Under the pieces are notes generated by a model, which saw only the letters and a program-made list of their open reading frames with translations, searched no databases and had not been told where the DNA came from. This document shows, in pieces, positions 10,086-23,051 of a stretch of DNA of 64,000 nucleotides. The position numbers and the translations under genes are program-made. This DNA is from Nymphaea colorata. Taxonomy: Eukaryota; Streptophyta; Magnoliopsida; Nymphaeales; Nymphaeaceae. The stretch lies in NCBI RefSeq assembly GCF_008831285.2, contig NC_045146.1, forward strand, positions 12,043,289 to 12,107,288, read 5' to 3'. Numbering within the stretch: the first letter of the stretch is position 1; each line of letters starts with the position of its first letter.

Positions 10086-13000
10086 CTACAGAATTGTAGG
10101 GTGCAGAATATATGAACCAAAAGATGAACCATTGTTGAAGCTGCCTGATGGATGATTTCCAGACACTCCATAGCAATGATCATATAAAGTTGAGGGACGA
10201 GCAGTGATTGCTGGCATGTTAGATGCTTTTGTATTGCTAGATGACACTGGCACTTTATGATCAACCGTTACAGATGTGCGGTTGGAACACATTGAGTCGG
10301 GTGAATTAGAGTGATCAGATTCTGGCTCATTGATACTAGTTATATCATGTATACTAGGTCGACGTTTGTCCTTGGTTCCAGAATTGAGGCGGATGAAATA
10401 TTTCTGTGCATGGCTAGCAACTTGGGTTGGGGTCCTTGTCACAACGAAATTTCTTGAAATGCTTCTCCAGTCACCCTTCCCATACTTCTTGAGGCCCATA
10501 AGAAATAACCTGCATTGCAAAGTTCTACTTTTCAGGTGTATTTCGAGTGAAAAATTATCAAAGATAAGAAACAATGAAGACACAAAACTGAGCTACGTGA
10601 CATTTTCACTTTCAAAAACACACTCTAGAAAATGCATTCGACTCATAACTATGACCCTGGTATAAATCTTGCCATTGTCCAAGACCATTACTGTAAATAT
10701 CATGCCATATTATTTGATACATTACAGTATGTACTATAACCATAACCGATGTACTTCTCTTGAAACCATTTTAAGAGATGCATAGGTCTTATATCAAGTG
10801 TATCTCATCATACATCCCAAAATCATAGATGTAGTATAAGGGTGCATCTTAAGATACACCTCTGATGGAAGTCAACAAGTGCCAAGACTTTCTTTTAAAA
10901 CGGAGAAAAGTTGAAAGCATATAAAGCCAAATACTTAAAAACTGCTGTTAAAAGTAACCTTCCTCCCTCGATGAGAAATAATACAATTAGGGGTCAATTT
11001 ACGTCTAAAAGACAAGATTGTTATGGGCTATCCTTCAAGGACCAAGATTATATAGAAAGTGAAGCCTCCTTGTGACAGTTGAGCTGTTCATGGAGCAAAG
11101 TTTAATTATTTAAACTTCTTTTCATTTTTTTCTTTTGTCTAAGTATAATGAATTAATTTAAGTTGTTAAGTTATAATTTTAATTATTTATAATGAAATAC
11201 ATGTTATTTATAAAACACTTGGCTCGAGATGGTCTGGAAAAGGATAATCATAAGGGAAACTGGAAAGTTTGCAGAGCTTCCTTACATATAAGATATGTAA
11301 CAAAACTTTTATTTGAACAAGGTCAGTCCACTTTGATGGAGCCTCCCAAGATCTGTTTTACTGCCTATACCATAAAAAAGTGACTAATTGTTCTACTTTT
11401 ACAATATTCAAAAATGCTCTTAATGAACTACAGTTGTTTTCCCAGGCTCAAACAAAAGGTTCCATGATGACATGGTTCTCCTCATATGCTCAAACCATAG
11501 CCACAAATATCATTACTAGGTTTTAAACAGCAAGGTTTTTCTCAGGTATCTTTTCGCAAAGCTGAAAATCTCTGGAAAATCTCATAAGAAACTCAGCAAT
11601 TTTTTAGAAAAGAAAATTCCTAAAAATTAGAAAAAGGTAAATAAATGCAAAACTAACAACAAGACATAAAAACTAACTTGATAAAATGATAAAATTGATG
11701 TTTTAGAATATGAAGACAAATAATTTAAGTTTTAAACTTTAAGGCGAAAACAATGTAACATAATGAGAAAAAAAAACACTAAAAAAATGCAAGAAAAAAA
11801 CATGAAACATTCATTTTGGAGTTTTTTCAAAGAAAAGGAGGGAAAAGACAGGCTTTTCCTGTTTTCATTGTTTTTAACGTTCTTATCAGATCTTTTTTTG
11901 AAAAAGATGGATTTTCTGCGCTTATGGCTCAAACCTACAGTTGAAGACTAAGGGCAATAAAAGATGCAAACCACCCAAAAGAAGCGGAAAAATAAATAAA
12001 ATATTAAAATCGTAATACTTCTATAAAAAAGAAGAGGAACTTCAATTAGCCAGATGTGAAATGCATCAAAAGCTGTTATGAACTTATGATATAAGACAAC
12101 CATGGATCAAGAGACAGTGACAACTTTTCACTTTTGGACCGTGAAACTTGACTGAAAGTCTGAAACACAAAGATGACCTTCAAAGAAGACAAATCCATGT
12201 ATCTATGTGACAGGGACCTCAGTCAAGCAATTTGCTGGAGAAATGGGGCCAAACAAATGTTCTGATACTAGGAAAGGTCAGAGCCAACAAATTCAGCAAT
12301 ATGTACGCCGAATGTGATGTATCTTTATAATCAAATAAGCATAAATGTTAACAGATTGTAGACAAACATAAAGAGTGAAGGGAAACTGCACCAAGCCCTA
12401 GAATACAGCCAAACAGCCCTGATACTCTTGACATGGTTCCATGCAAACTACATTGACTCCCATCCATATTTCATAAATTCGTGGGTCAGAACTTGATATT
12501 CTATATAATCATCAGAGCCATAGTCAATTTATTTATTTTTTTTAAAAAAGCAACATCATATATGGTATCAAACAGAAGGACCTTAACCAGAAACATGAAG
12601 AAGATGCACAAAAAGCCAAAAAGAGCTAACATACGGAACAAAAGGGGGACTTTTTCAAGATAAAGCAAGGAGACTAGTATCGTAATGTAACTGTAGAAAC
12701 CATAGGTGCATATTCATGTTCCGATGCATATTACAACGTTCAAATATCTCACTCTCTTTTACACCATCACATATCCACACGAGCCTACGATATCCTTATC
12801 TTCACAGTTCTCGCACAAGTGATCTACTCAAGCTACCCAATCGTGCATCCGACATGAGCAGCCACTCATCCCAACTTCAACTTTGAAGAAGTCATACAAA
12901 TTAATAAGCCTGCAGCCCAGAGACTCCCCAAGCTCGTAACTTGATCTACAGGACCATGAGCAATTAAAACTAAGTTGGCGATCTATGATGCCGCTGTAAA

Positions 13001-13834
13001 CTATGCAGCAACAAACAGAAGAAGACAAACTACCCAACTTAAGTCTACATAGCTTAGAGCACCACTTAAGGAAGCAAAGCCGCCTCGATTCATCTGGCGC
13101 ACTTGAATTATCATATTTCCCCGATTCTCCTTCCATTTCCTCCTTGTTATGAAATTAAGATTCGTCTACTGCAACAAGCCCACTTGGTCTATAGAAATTC
13201 CATTCCACCACAATAGATTAGATTAGGGTCATCCGAGTGTTCACAAACCTGCGCTTCGAAATTCATCTATTACTATTCCTTTACCACCCAATTCCATAAC
13301 CTTTAAATTCAAGGTATAGAACTAGACATGATGCAAAAGGAAAAGAGAACTTTTCCTATTCGTGAAGAATCCGAAAAGAATTTTCCAAAAAAGGAACGAG
13401 GAAAGATGAATGAAACAGGAAAAAGCACGAAGGGAGAAGAAACCTAACCTGTGTTCTTCCTCCGTCCAAGGAACCCCTTTCTTCCTCTCCTGATCGAACC
13501 CCCTTCCCACAACCGCCTTGCCGAACGCTCCTGACGGCTGCCGGAACACCTGGAACTCCGTCGTCAGCTCCTCCGCCACCTCATCCGCCCACTCCCGAAC
13601 GTAGAGCGGGATCGGCACGGCGCCTGAGTCAATGGAGTTCACGTCCTGGACAAGCGACTCGTAGTGCCGCTTGACGTCGGCGGCGGTCTTGCCAGGGACC
13701 CTAGACGCGATCCTCTCCCACCGATCGGGCGTCTCGGGGCCGTAAACCGCCAGTGCGTCCTCGAAGAGCTTGTTCTGATGGTGCGTCCACTCCGGAAGGC
13801 AGGCGGCTGAGGAAGAGGGATATCCCCACCCCAT
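10086..13834 (-). CDS. DIV: DIVARICATA-like MYB transcription factor (two MYB/SANT domains)
   Basis: Nuclear DNA-binding protein. Model: exon 1 at 13834-13449, exon 2 at 10509-10086, 269 residues, with one intron of 2939 bases using donor AG|GTTAGG and acceptor GCAG|G. The join completes an arginine codon in the middle of the second domain. Domain 1 (residues about 14-62) is a SANT-like repeat starting [14 protein letters not shown]. Domain 2 (about 121-169) starts [19 protein letters not shown] and ends with the SHAQKYF motif (161-167) that marks this MYB class. The spacer [10 protein letters not shown] is typical of DIVARICATA relatives. The serine/asparagine-rich tail is unstructured and somewhat short for the family. 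DIV proteins control organ asymmetry, sugar and stress responses and bind I-box-like elements; the target here is unknown. A damaged copy of the exon 2 start lies at 222-500. Confidence 0.93.
10510..13448 (-). other. Large intron of the MYB gene
   Basis: 2.9 kb, AT-rich, splitting the codon for Arg129. Open frames inside it (for example 12828-13136 minus) show no family features and are not joined to the exons in phase. No transposon was recognised in it. Confidence 0.8.
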
Positions 13835-16800
13835 CCCCCCTTCCCCCTAGGGCAAGCAAATTCAGAGAGACGGGGAGACAAGCGGAGAGGAGGAGATGCA
13901 GAGGAAGACGACAACGAAGAAAATGGCGAACGATCCAAGCGAAGCGATGCGTCAATCGCGAGAATCTTTCTCTGGCGGCCATTTATGTAGTCTGAGGACC
14001 TTATCGTAATATCGGGTCTGACCTAAGGGACTCAAGGTAAATGCGCATGCCCAATTATGACTCCGTGCGCCCACGGTCGTGGATCCGAGCCCCCACCCTC
14101 TCCTGCGGTGAGAACGGGTTGGGTCTCTTTTCTGGGTTTTACAATTCGTTCCACATAATATGGACCCGAGTCCGATTCTGGATATTAAAACATTTAAGAA
14201 ATAGAAAATGATCAACATTACTTTAAGATAGTTGTAGGCCAAATTGTTCTGATTTTGCAGAGATGAAGCTATATATGGCTCATTGCAGCTGGTTTTATAG
14301 CTCTTTTTTAAATAAAAAAAATCGGGTGATTCAGTTTTCATATTGGATAGTAGAATGAGATACTTAGAACCTTCAAGTGAGCAGCTACCAACCATTAACG
14401 TTATAAGAAAATTTGCTAAACAAATTTTAATCTCCTCCCGGAAAGTGGAGCGTCACGTTGAAGTTGGCGCATTTTACTTGTTCTCGGAAAGTTGGTGCCG
14501 GTAAATGACATGAGCAGCTCGTTGTTTAGTTAATAAAGTCCATTTGTGTTCATTTTAAGACTTTTCCCCCAAGCTTATCAGCTGCTCATCGTGAGATTGA
14601 GTGAAGCATGAATAAGGATCAGCTTGATACAGATTCCTTGATATGCGCATCCTACTTATATATCCAACAGCAGTATATTATATTTTCTTACTTGCATTAG
14701 GTACATTAGTATACGTGTATATTATGCATATGTTATACGATTTACTTATGAGTAGGTTTGTCAGATGTGACTAATCAGCTCAAACAATGCTGACTTTGTT
14801 TGTTGGGCTTGTTTACCAGCTTTAATTTTCTACTTTTACGAAAAAAAAAAGGTTTAAATTTTTGAACAGCAGGCGTTTGCCATCTCATAAACTATTGGTT
14901 TTGCATTTGCTTAAAAGCATATCCAAGCATGAAGAATTTTTAAGTTGGCATACTTTCCATCGGGGCAGTTGAGTTAACAGGGCAACGTGCAATAGGAAGA
15001 TAGAAGGCATTCCGTGCTTTCTGATCTTGATTTGCAAAGAAGATTCAAGATTAAGAATCACTTGTACCTGAAAAAGAGATTAAGATGAGCCTTTTCATTA
15101 TTATGAATCATGATTATGTATTCATTTGGTTTATTTAGGGACCGTTTGGTAACAATAACACACAGATACTTTACCGTGAATTTGCTTCAAAAAGTGAGGT
15201 ATCTTTATGAAACAATGCACTATAGCATTTCATGAATTTCCCTTATTTTTGAGGCAGGTTCATGTGACAGTTACAATGTGTTACAGTTGTGAAACAACCC
15301 CTCAATCTGCACAACTTTTTTTTTTTTTTTACAAAAACTGCATGCAATAACGTGCAAAAAAAAAGGGGGGACTTACTTGCGAAACTAGACATAATTGAGA
15401 TCATCCAGGTCTGTATAGGCCATAAAAGAAGAACTTTCTAGGGAAAACTGTGAAAACAAAAACCATATTAGCTGCTTAACCATATTAAATGAGCTGCATA
15501 TTCCCATCCTATATCATAGTTTGAGTCCTTTCAGACCTTCAGAGCTATTCCCTTCTCGATGCACCATTGGGATTGTCACTTTCTCAAGAAATTGAACCTT
15601 ATATTGCATCAAGAATGTTTAAAAACATGCTACCATGCGTATAGTAGATATCCTTGGGTCGAATGTATTCAACAACGAGAAATTCAAAATCGAACCCTTT
15701 CTGATAACGATTGATAATTAGTGTGTGTATGGTGTACACTGTCCCCCTTCAATTATTCAAGAAGATACGAAGTTCAAATCAACTAAATTAGTTTTCAGTA
15801 TAGTTGCGTACAAAAATCAATATTATATCTCAATGGTATCTTAAAATTTCAATCTAATCCCAGACATGCATGTAGAATCCGATTAGGGAAGACTTGATAA
15901 TGCTCAAAACAAACACAAATCCAAACGGTTTGCATCCTTCATCTAAGGCAGATCACCATACACTGGCATGCATTAATAGTAACCATGGGTATTAACCCTT
16001 AAAAAGTCAGCAGTTTGAATCCAATGTTGTTGATATCAGTATCAGAATTGTACAGAGAATCAGGCCGTAGCGGCTGCATCGTTCTCATGTAAGCCAAACA
16101 ACCATACAAGAACAGCAAGATTCGCATCAGCCGATCCCTTTTTTGGTGAGGGTCAGTTATTTTATATAAAATTGTTGGGAAAATAAGGAAAAAAAGTTCC
16201 ACGTTACTGCCTTGTCCTAGCTTTCAAAGAATTTGCATACTCAACTAGTTGTCACTTGCGTAGAAGGAAGAGGAGATTATAACGGCAGCCAAAATATTGA
16301 GGGTTTAAAAGGACCGCATCAATAAACTAGTGAGTCCTCGCCCCACCTTGACTTCGGAAAAATAGGAAAAAGGTAGGACGATTTTTCAGGAATTTAATGA
16401 CTTCAATCAGACACTTCCCAGTAATACCATTTCGAATCGTGTTAAGATGTTAGCCTTTCATGAACAGATCGTATAATCCGTCAAATCAATTTCTAGAGGA
16501 TGTAAGATCGCTTAATGGAGACTTTCTATTATAGGTCATTATTATAAGCGTCAATTATCTCCTTTCTATGATTTCATTGGATTATCTCCTTATATGAAGT
16601 CCACTGGCTGCATGGAAAATGGTTGGATGAGAACATCTGCTTCAAGTGTTCGATCTCATTGACAAGTTATTCTGGAGAAGACCACCACATCCGTTCTCCC
16701 ATCTTCCCTACCCTTCTTCCACTTGCTGCTTTTTCAGGTTTTTCGGCACGGTGCCAGAGTAGGCTTCATCTCCATGGTAAATAAAATGCGGGCAGTAGTA

Positions 16801-16966
16801 ACTTCCTCAAAATGTAAGGCAAAATATAAGATCTCGAAACTACAATAACACACTTGATGCCTTTAAATGAAAACCGGCACGTGACTTATAACAGATGACT
16901 CTCTGCTCGTTCCAGCTTCCGAACATCAACACATCAACTTGCATCCCCATAACTACTGCCCGCGCA
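13835..16966. other. MYB upstream region and intergenic DNA
   Basis: 13835-14000 is pyrimidine/GC-rich and fits the 5' untranslated region and core promoter of the minus-strand MYB gene. From 14000 to 16966 I see no gene; there are T and A homopolymer runs near 14843 and 15310. 16780-16966 would be the 3' untranslated region of the adaptin-binding protein gene. Confidence 0.5.
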
Positions 16967-19900
16967 TCAACTGGCATCCTCATCACTACCATCTGCGAAC
17001 ATAGCGGCCATTTTCATGGCAAGTGCTGCTGCCATCTCCTTCCTCTGCATGTCAGGCATCAGCCTCAAGTTCTCTCGCATATGACTGATCTCACACATTA
17101 ACTGCTCCAAATCTTCGAAGCCCCGGCTTGTATCCACATGTTCTGGCTCAGTTGTGCCTTCACCTGCTTTTGGAGAAGATGCCAATTCTTCCGCTGTGGA
17201 AACAAGTCCATCTGATGCAGAATCCTTACATTGTTCAGAGTCCCGAATGCCTTTGTCAACTGGAACATCTTCACTAGCAATTTCTTTGGAATCCTCAGCT
17301 CTATCAGTGCTGCTCAATGCAACCCACGTGTCATCTGTATCATCCCAGGGTTCAGCTGAGCCTTTTGATAGGACTTCATATTCAATTTCAATATCAGACT
17401 CATCTGAAGATACTGTCATAGAATTTAAGCATCTTCATCAGCATCATCACGGAAGTACTTTTTCATCGCAATCAGAAATTGGAGAATGTAAGCATCTTTA
17501 TCAGCATCATGATGGAAATACTTTTTATCAGAATCAGAAAAAAAAAAAAAGTTAAAGTTCAGTACTCAAGAACATAAGACAAAGTTCATCAGCCGTACCT
17601 TTCTCAAATGAATATGCACACACATGAGGCATCTTATTTTCAGATTTCATAATCAATCCCGGCCACATATAAGCAGAAAGCGCACCATAGACACGATCTA
17701 CTCCTTGTATATCTCCATTAGTTGATAGACCTGATTTAAGGGCAATATATTTCATGTTTGTATACAGTGCATGCAAAACACAGCATACTCAAAACAAGTA
17801 TCAGTTGTGGCTCAAATAAGCATGCTATAATATTACTTAGAGCCAGAAATATCTAAGATGGTGCTGGAATAAATAGAAATCACGAAATTTAAGGCATTAC
17901 TTTTACTCCATTACTTCTGTGACACTCAACACATGATGTGCATGCTCAATAGGAACAGAATTCATGGTATTCATGTCCAAACCAGAGTACTGTTTCCTAT
18001 TGTTTAGTAGTTTATTGTTGACCGAAAAGGTAAATTTCTTTATACAAAAAGTTTCAAAAATTTTGCTTTAGTATCAGATGACAAAACTCAAAAGATAAAT
18101 CAACCATCAACATACTAACTAAATTGAAAGCAGTGGAATTTCTCACCTGCAAAATACACTTTATAGTATATCAACATGCCACTCATAGACTCGCACAAAT
18201 GAAAAACACTGAAAGTGCTTTAATGGTTCAGGATACGACAGAACCAGTCAACCAGACAATGAATATAATTGAAATAAAGCCTGCCAGAGAAAATCTCAGC
18301 CACTCAGTGGAGTCTTATCCTCAGTCTTATCAAATGATTCTGATATCATAAGGAGATGGTTTTCCCAAAGAATCCTGACAGCTAAGCCTAGTAACCTAGA
18401 AGAATAAATTGCTCATCAGAAACACAACGATCATTGTGTTTTTCCATGCCATGAGCTTTTAATCTCCATCATTACTTGGTAGGACAGCACTTTGTGCAAG
18501 CATCGGAAGTAAAGCATAGCTGCATATAAAAGGAAATACAAGCAGATTAAGCAGGATAATGTTCTTTATAACGATGCCTATAAATATGCCTTATCCATTT
18601 TACTGGGTTCACCAGTCCCATCCATTCATTTTCCATGCTCTACTGATAAGCTCCAGCAGTTCCTGGTAATTGTGGAAAATTTTAGATCTTTTCCCCATAA
18701 AAAACCAAAACGTTTTTGAAAAGGTGGTCACTTTCATCTCAAGCATGTTTTTTTTTTGGGTAATAATTCCAAATCAAGACCAGCTTGTAAAGAGTGCCGT
18801 ATCATATTTGACAATAGCAGTTTCAATGACTCATTGACTCTTACTATTCTTTGATGAGTTTACGGAGAATGGAATGCAGAGTCTTTATCAACATTTCTGT
18901 GACATGAATCATCTTAAGCAATATTAACCTTGAATTTCACATGTCTGTCATGAATTCGTGCCGACATAACATGTATTAATCTTTCACATGGTTCGTTACC
19001 ATTAGCAATGGCATACCTCCTCTCCGGTTCATGTTATTAGTTCCTGATATCTGATTCTTACTAATATGGCTAAATTCATAACAGACCCACTAAGGGCCTT
19101 TGTCTGGTTGGGGCATTTTTTATAATTCCAAAACTTGGTCGCTGACCAGTGGTTACAATCTAGAATTTAGAAAGCCAAGAATGTTTGAGTTACCCTTTGC
19201 TCAACTGCAGGTGTCTTCCTTCAAAAGCTCTAACGGTTTACTGCCTAAGAGTCCGATTTATTTTAATGCCTCGTAACACATAGAAGTCAGATAGTGTTGT
19301 TGAAATCAGTTTTTGAATCAAACTGTCCTCAAAAAGATTTAGAAAATCAGCCAAACCAATGAACTATAATCATTTTTGAGATGCAAAAGTTACACCTTTG
19401 TTTTATTTGTTTGGTAAAATCCAAAATATGAAAATAATAAAAAATGAATAAGAATCAGAAGACTTATCACCAACTCAACACGGATCAACCGATACAATTA
19501 AAATAACTTCATTCAAAATTTAATGACACTGCTTTGGACTCATCCCGTTTCAGTATGAATGACCATTCAGCACTGTTATTGGAGTTGGACAATGACTTGA
19601 ACATTGGCAAACAGGATGATGAACTCAAATAATCACGTTCTCGGACACGTTTGTATTTGCCTGTCCCAAGTTACAAAAGGAAGAGGTTTCCAATGTCCTA
19701 GGAGTAGGACCATGTCACTATCCTCATTCCCTTGGGCTGGATGAAAAAGACCTCTGAATCAGCTATGATTAGTGTAAGGTGCTGAACTAGCAATTATTCA
19801 TGTGATGTGGCCCTAATGTGAGAGTACTCCTCAAGGTGGACTAGAAGGAAAACACTGTACTTTACTTGCCACTTCATTAAGATGACGGAACAAGAGAAAG

Positions 19901-22900
19901 TTAGGGGTACCATCATAGCTGCCAATCCAGGACAAGAAACAGTACACCATACAAAATAAGCTTTAAGTGAAGTTCATGTAAAATCTAGATAAGAATTGGG
20001 AAGGCTGATGGCATAGCTGCCAATCCAGGACAAGAAACAGTACGCCATACAAAATAAGCTTTAAGTGAAGTTCATGTAAAATCTAGATAAGAAATGGGAA
20101 GGGTGATGAGTCAAATTCTTCTTTCTTCTGGCTAAAAAAGCTGGTACTCGATATGCAATAGCTTTAACAATGAAATATATTAACCATTTGAACTAACCAT
20201 GCTTTAATAAATATTTTGGTACAATCACTAACTTATAAGGTGAAGATGAAAAATTATCTTACAATTTACAACTTTTGGGTTATTTTGTATTGTAATCCAA
20301 ATATTTGGAGAAGTGCCTTGTTTGATACCAGCTTACAAATAATCCAATATAAATTTCTTTGTGTCCAAACAGCAGAAAAAGAGTGCTTTCTTCAAAATAA
20401 TCCAATCAGATCAGGAAAGAGGACTGGTTGATGGCTATCACTTTAATCAACAAAATGAAAAGTTAAAAGGTTCCAGAGCAAATGTCCACTCTCCAATCTC
20501 CACAGCAACTAGGAAAGTAAAAAGAATCAGATCAATCTCAGGATAACTAGGATTCACCTAGTTTTCCAACACTAGCATATATATACTAGCAAAGAATTGG
20601 AAAACATCATCACAACTGTATGAGTTTAATGATCCTCACATTTGTCAAAATCAGCATTTGCTGCACAGGCTTCAACATATTCAATGTTGTGTTCTCTGCA
20701 CCAATCCATGCACAACTTTCCGATCTCAGGCGTATCTGCTTCTACTTCATCTCCACTAAGTAAGCTACAACCTTCGTTGTCAAGGATTCCATAATCCAGG
20801 AATTCCGGATGTGGATCACTGGAGCATTCCCCATGCTTTTGCAAGCGACTTCTATATTCAGTGAAAGCAAAGTGATTGGGAAGAAGGTCTGCTTTGTTAC
20901 CAACGCATAATAGTATTTCAAAGTTTTGGAGACTGTTCACAGAAACCCAATCCTGGAGAGCTACAAAAGATGACATCTGCATAACATTTGCTTTTTAGGA
21001 TAGGATGATCATAGCCAACTACATGGACCGCTACAACTTTTTCAAAGTAAATCAACATATTTCTGTAAGGGTACTCACATTACTTTGGTCGAACACCATC
21101 ACCAGTGCCAATGGCTGCTGGTAGGTCACTGACAAATTCTCAGGAAAACTATCACCAAGATGTTCCACCCATATGGAAAGATCTGCTAGATAATATTTCG
21201 TATCAATTGTCCACCTGTTGTTTTGACCAAAGAGAATTATTCTTATTACTTCAGTTTGGCAATGGCAAAGAGCACAACCTGGAACCATCTAGCAAGATAA
21301 ATGGAGCCCAAAACATAAGAAGAACTCAATTCACAAGCTGTGTCAAGAAAAAGTGGCATACCCATAGCAGGAACATTTAGATGTTATGTCGCCCATATCC
21401 AGAAAATCTTCTGAAATCAGTCCTGTGTGGAATAAATAAATAGAACAAGGCATTTAAATTTTCACACCTTGCAAGGCAAACATGTTTAGGACAAGATGTG
21501 TTGCATTTTGCTAAAAGACATGCTTTGTTTCTGCTTTGTATTTAACTTGAAAACAGAAAAGGATGACCCATTGGAAAAGAAGCATGTTCATTTACAACAA
21601 AAAAGCATGACTCCAGAGATTCATTAACAGGAAGAAACCACAGAACATAAATAGAAATGAAGTACATTAAAATGAAGGAAAATAAAGTAAAACCTTCAAA
21701 CACCACTTCTGTTATATATAGATCAGCATTCTCTGAAATATCCCAACAAATTGGCAGAATATGAGGAGTTCTTTGTCAAAGATGACATATTTTAGATGCA
21801 GTTTCCTACTCAATGTCTGCTCAGAAGTGGGCTTTCAGTAATTCTCCAGTATTCATTTTGTGAGATGCAATTTCTAAGAGGAACCAACAAAGGCTTCCAC
21901 TATGCAAGAGGAGAACAAAAACTTAATGCAAGCCCAACCAAAAGTTTAAACAAAATACGGAAAGACCTCTAACATTTAGCGGTATGAAATTAGAAACTAA
22001 TCCAAGACATTTGGGGAAACACTTTTTGGTACATTCAACCACGGGGAGGGTCTCCATATTCAATCTAAAATACCTTTTTGTCTTATAATGCCACAAAAAG
22101 AGGAAAACGCATTTATCTATATGATGAAATATTTAAAGCACCACACTGCAATCCTCAGTGTCCAGCTCACTCAAATGCCAAAGAAACTTTGATTGTCTTC
22201 GACTCCTCAGTAATAAACGAATGACTATTTGTTCAGCACGCACGCATTACGAATTTCTCAACTTCAAGCAATTGTTGGACTATGAGAAGATCGCCGTCCT
22301 TGCTCCAAATCAATGTCGGTTCTCAAAATTCACTGATTACATATTCCACCCTACATGTATGCACAAGCTTCATCAACCAACGACGATTTTCAAAGGTGGC
22401 AGCAGCTCCTGTCAATGATTGTAGCTAATACAGAAAAAATCTACAGACTCAGTTCTAACAACAAGCTGATTACATGAATCGCTAACCAATCACCACCTAC
22501 TAACCATCCATCCAAAAAATTTACTTATCTGGAAACATTCCAACTTCCATCGCCCATAGCCACAACCATGCAGCTCCCAATTCTACAAACTAGGATCTCT
22601 AACAACCCGATCCCATGCACCACCTTTAGAAGCGAACCATAAGGCTATACTAAATGAATTTTAGCAAGACCTAGGAAAACATGTCAACTGTGACGCACAG
22701 AAAAAAAAATATTTTTCTACAGGATCAAGAAGGAATTGTACAAAGAAAAACTTTCAGGGAAAGGGACTGAACAAAATTGAGTCATAGACTGGATACAAAC
22801 CACGGAGAGATTCCAAAAAATGGAGAAAAACAGAGAAATCAAACAAAGAAAGCAATCCAAAAGGTAGAAACAAGAACAGATGATGGAGATGTCACGGCGA

Positions 22901-23051
22901 AGGTGGTGAACAGAAGGCGTGTCTCGGTGTGTATCTATTTTTCCTTACTTGAGAGAAGAGTCCGTTTCCCGGCGTTCGAGGAACCGACCATTAGAATCGA
23001 CGGCCGCTTCTCAAGCGGGGTCTGAGTCTTCTCCGCGACCTCCCGCCCCAT
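16967..23051 (-). CDS. AAGAB: Alpha/gamma-adaptin-binding protein, AAGAB/p34 family
   Basis: Cytosolic chaperone-like protein; in animals AAGAB holds adaptin subunits during assembly of AP-1 and AP-2 clathrin adaptors, and plants have one homologue. Model of six exons: 23051-22949, 21422-21362, 21214-21079, 20976-20640, 17730-17599, 17412-16967, giving 404 residues with all phases matching. The N-terminal half is a Rab-like pseudoGTPase fold. It has a P-loop GSSNAGKRT (23-31), then WTIDTKYYLADLSIWVEHL, FDQSNMSSFVALQDWV, a GNKADLLP guanine-specificity motif (NKAD at 127-130) and EACAANADFDKC. The C-terminal half carries the acidic EYEVLSKGSAEPWDDTDDTW block. It ends with the helix SHMRENLRLMPDMQRKEMAA, the family's most conserved element. 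An in-frame upstream ATG at 23150 would add 33 residues; 23051 is preferred because the extra part is low-complexity and not family-like. Confidence 0.93.
17426..17550 (-). repeat. 63-bp tandem duplication beside the last AAGAB exon
   Basis: Two diverged copies of a 63-base unit (starting at 17426 and 17489) fill most of the short intron 5, ending a few bases from the acceptor of exon 6. On the gene's strand the units are rich in GATGCTGAT-like words. The A run at 17540-17551 follows. Confidence 0.85.
19914..20109. repeat. 98-bp tandem duplication in AAGAB intron 4
   Basis: Two nearly identical head-to-tail units of 98 bases (19914-20011 and 20012-20109) differing at only a few positions, so the duplication is recent. 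They lie inside the 2.9 kb intron 4 and do not touch splice sites. Confidence 0.95.

Noticed and set aside
12828..13136. Minus-strand frame of 102 codons inside the MYB intron
   Set aside because: No family features and no splice phase that joins it to the MYB exons; Ser/Cys-rich translation looks random.
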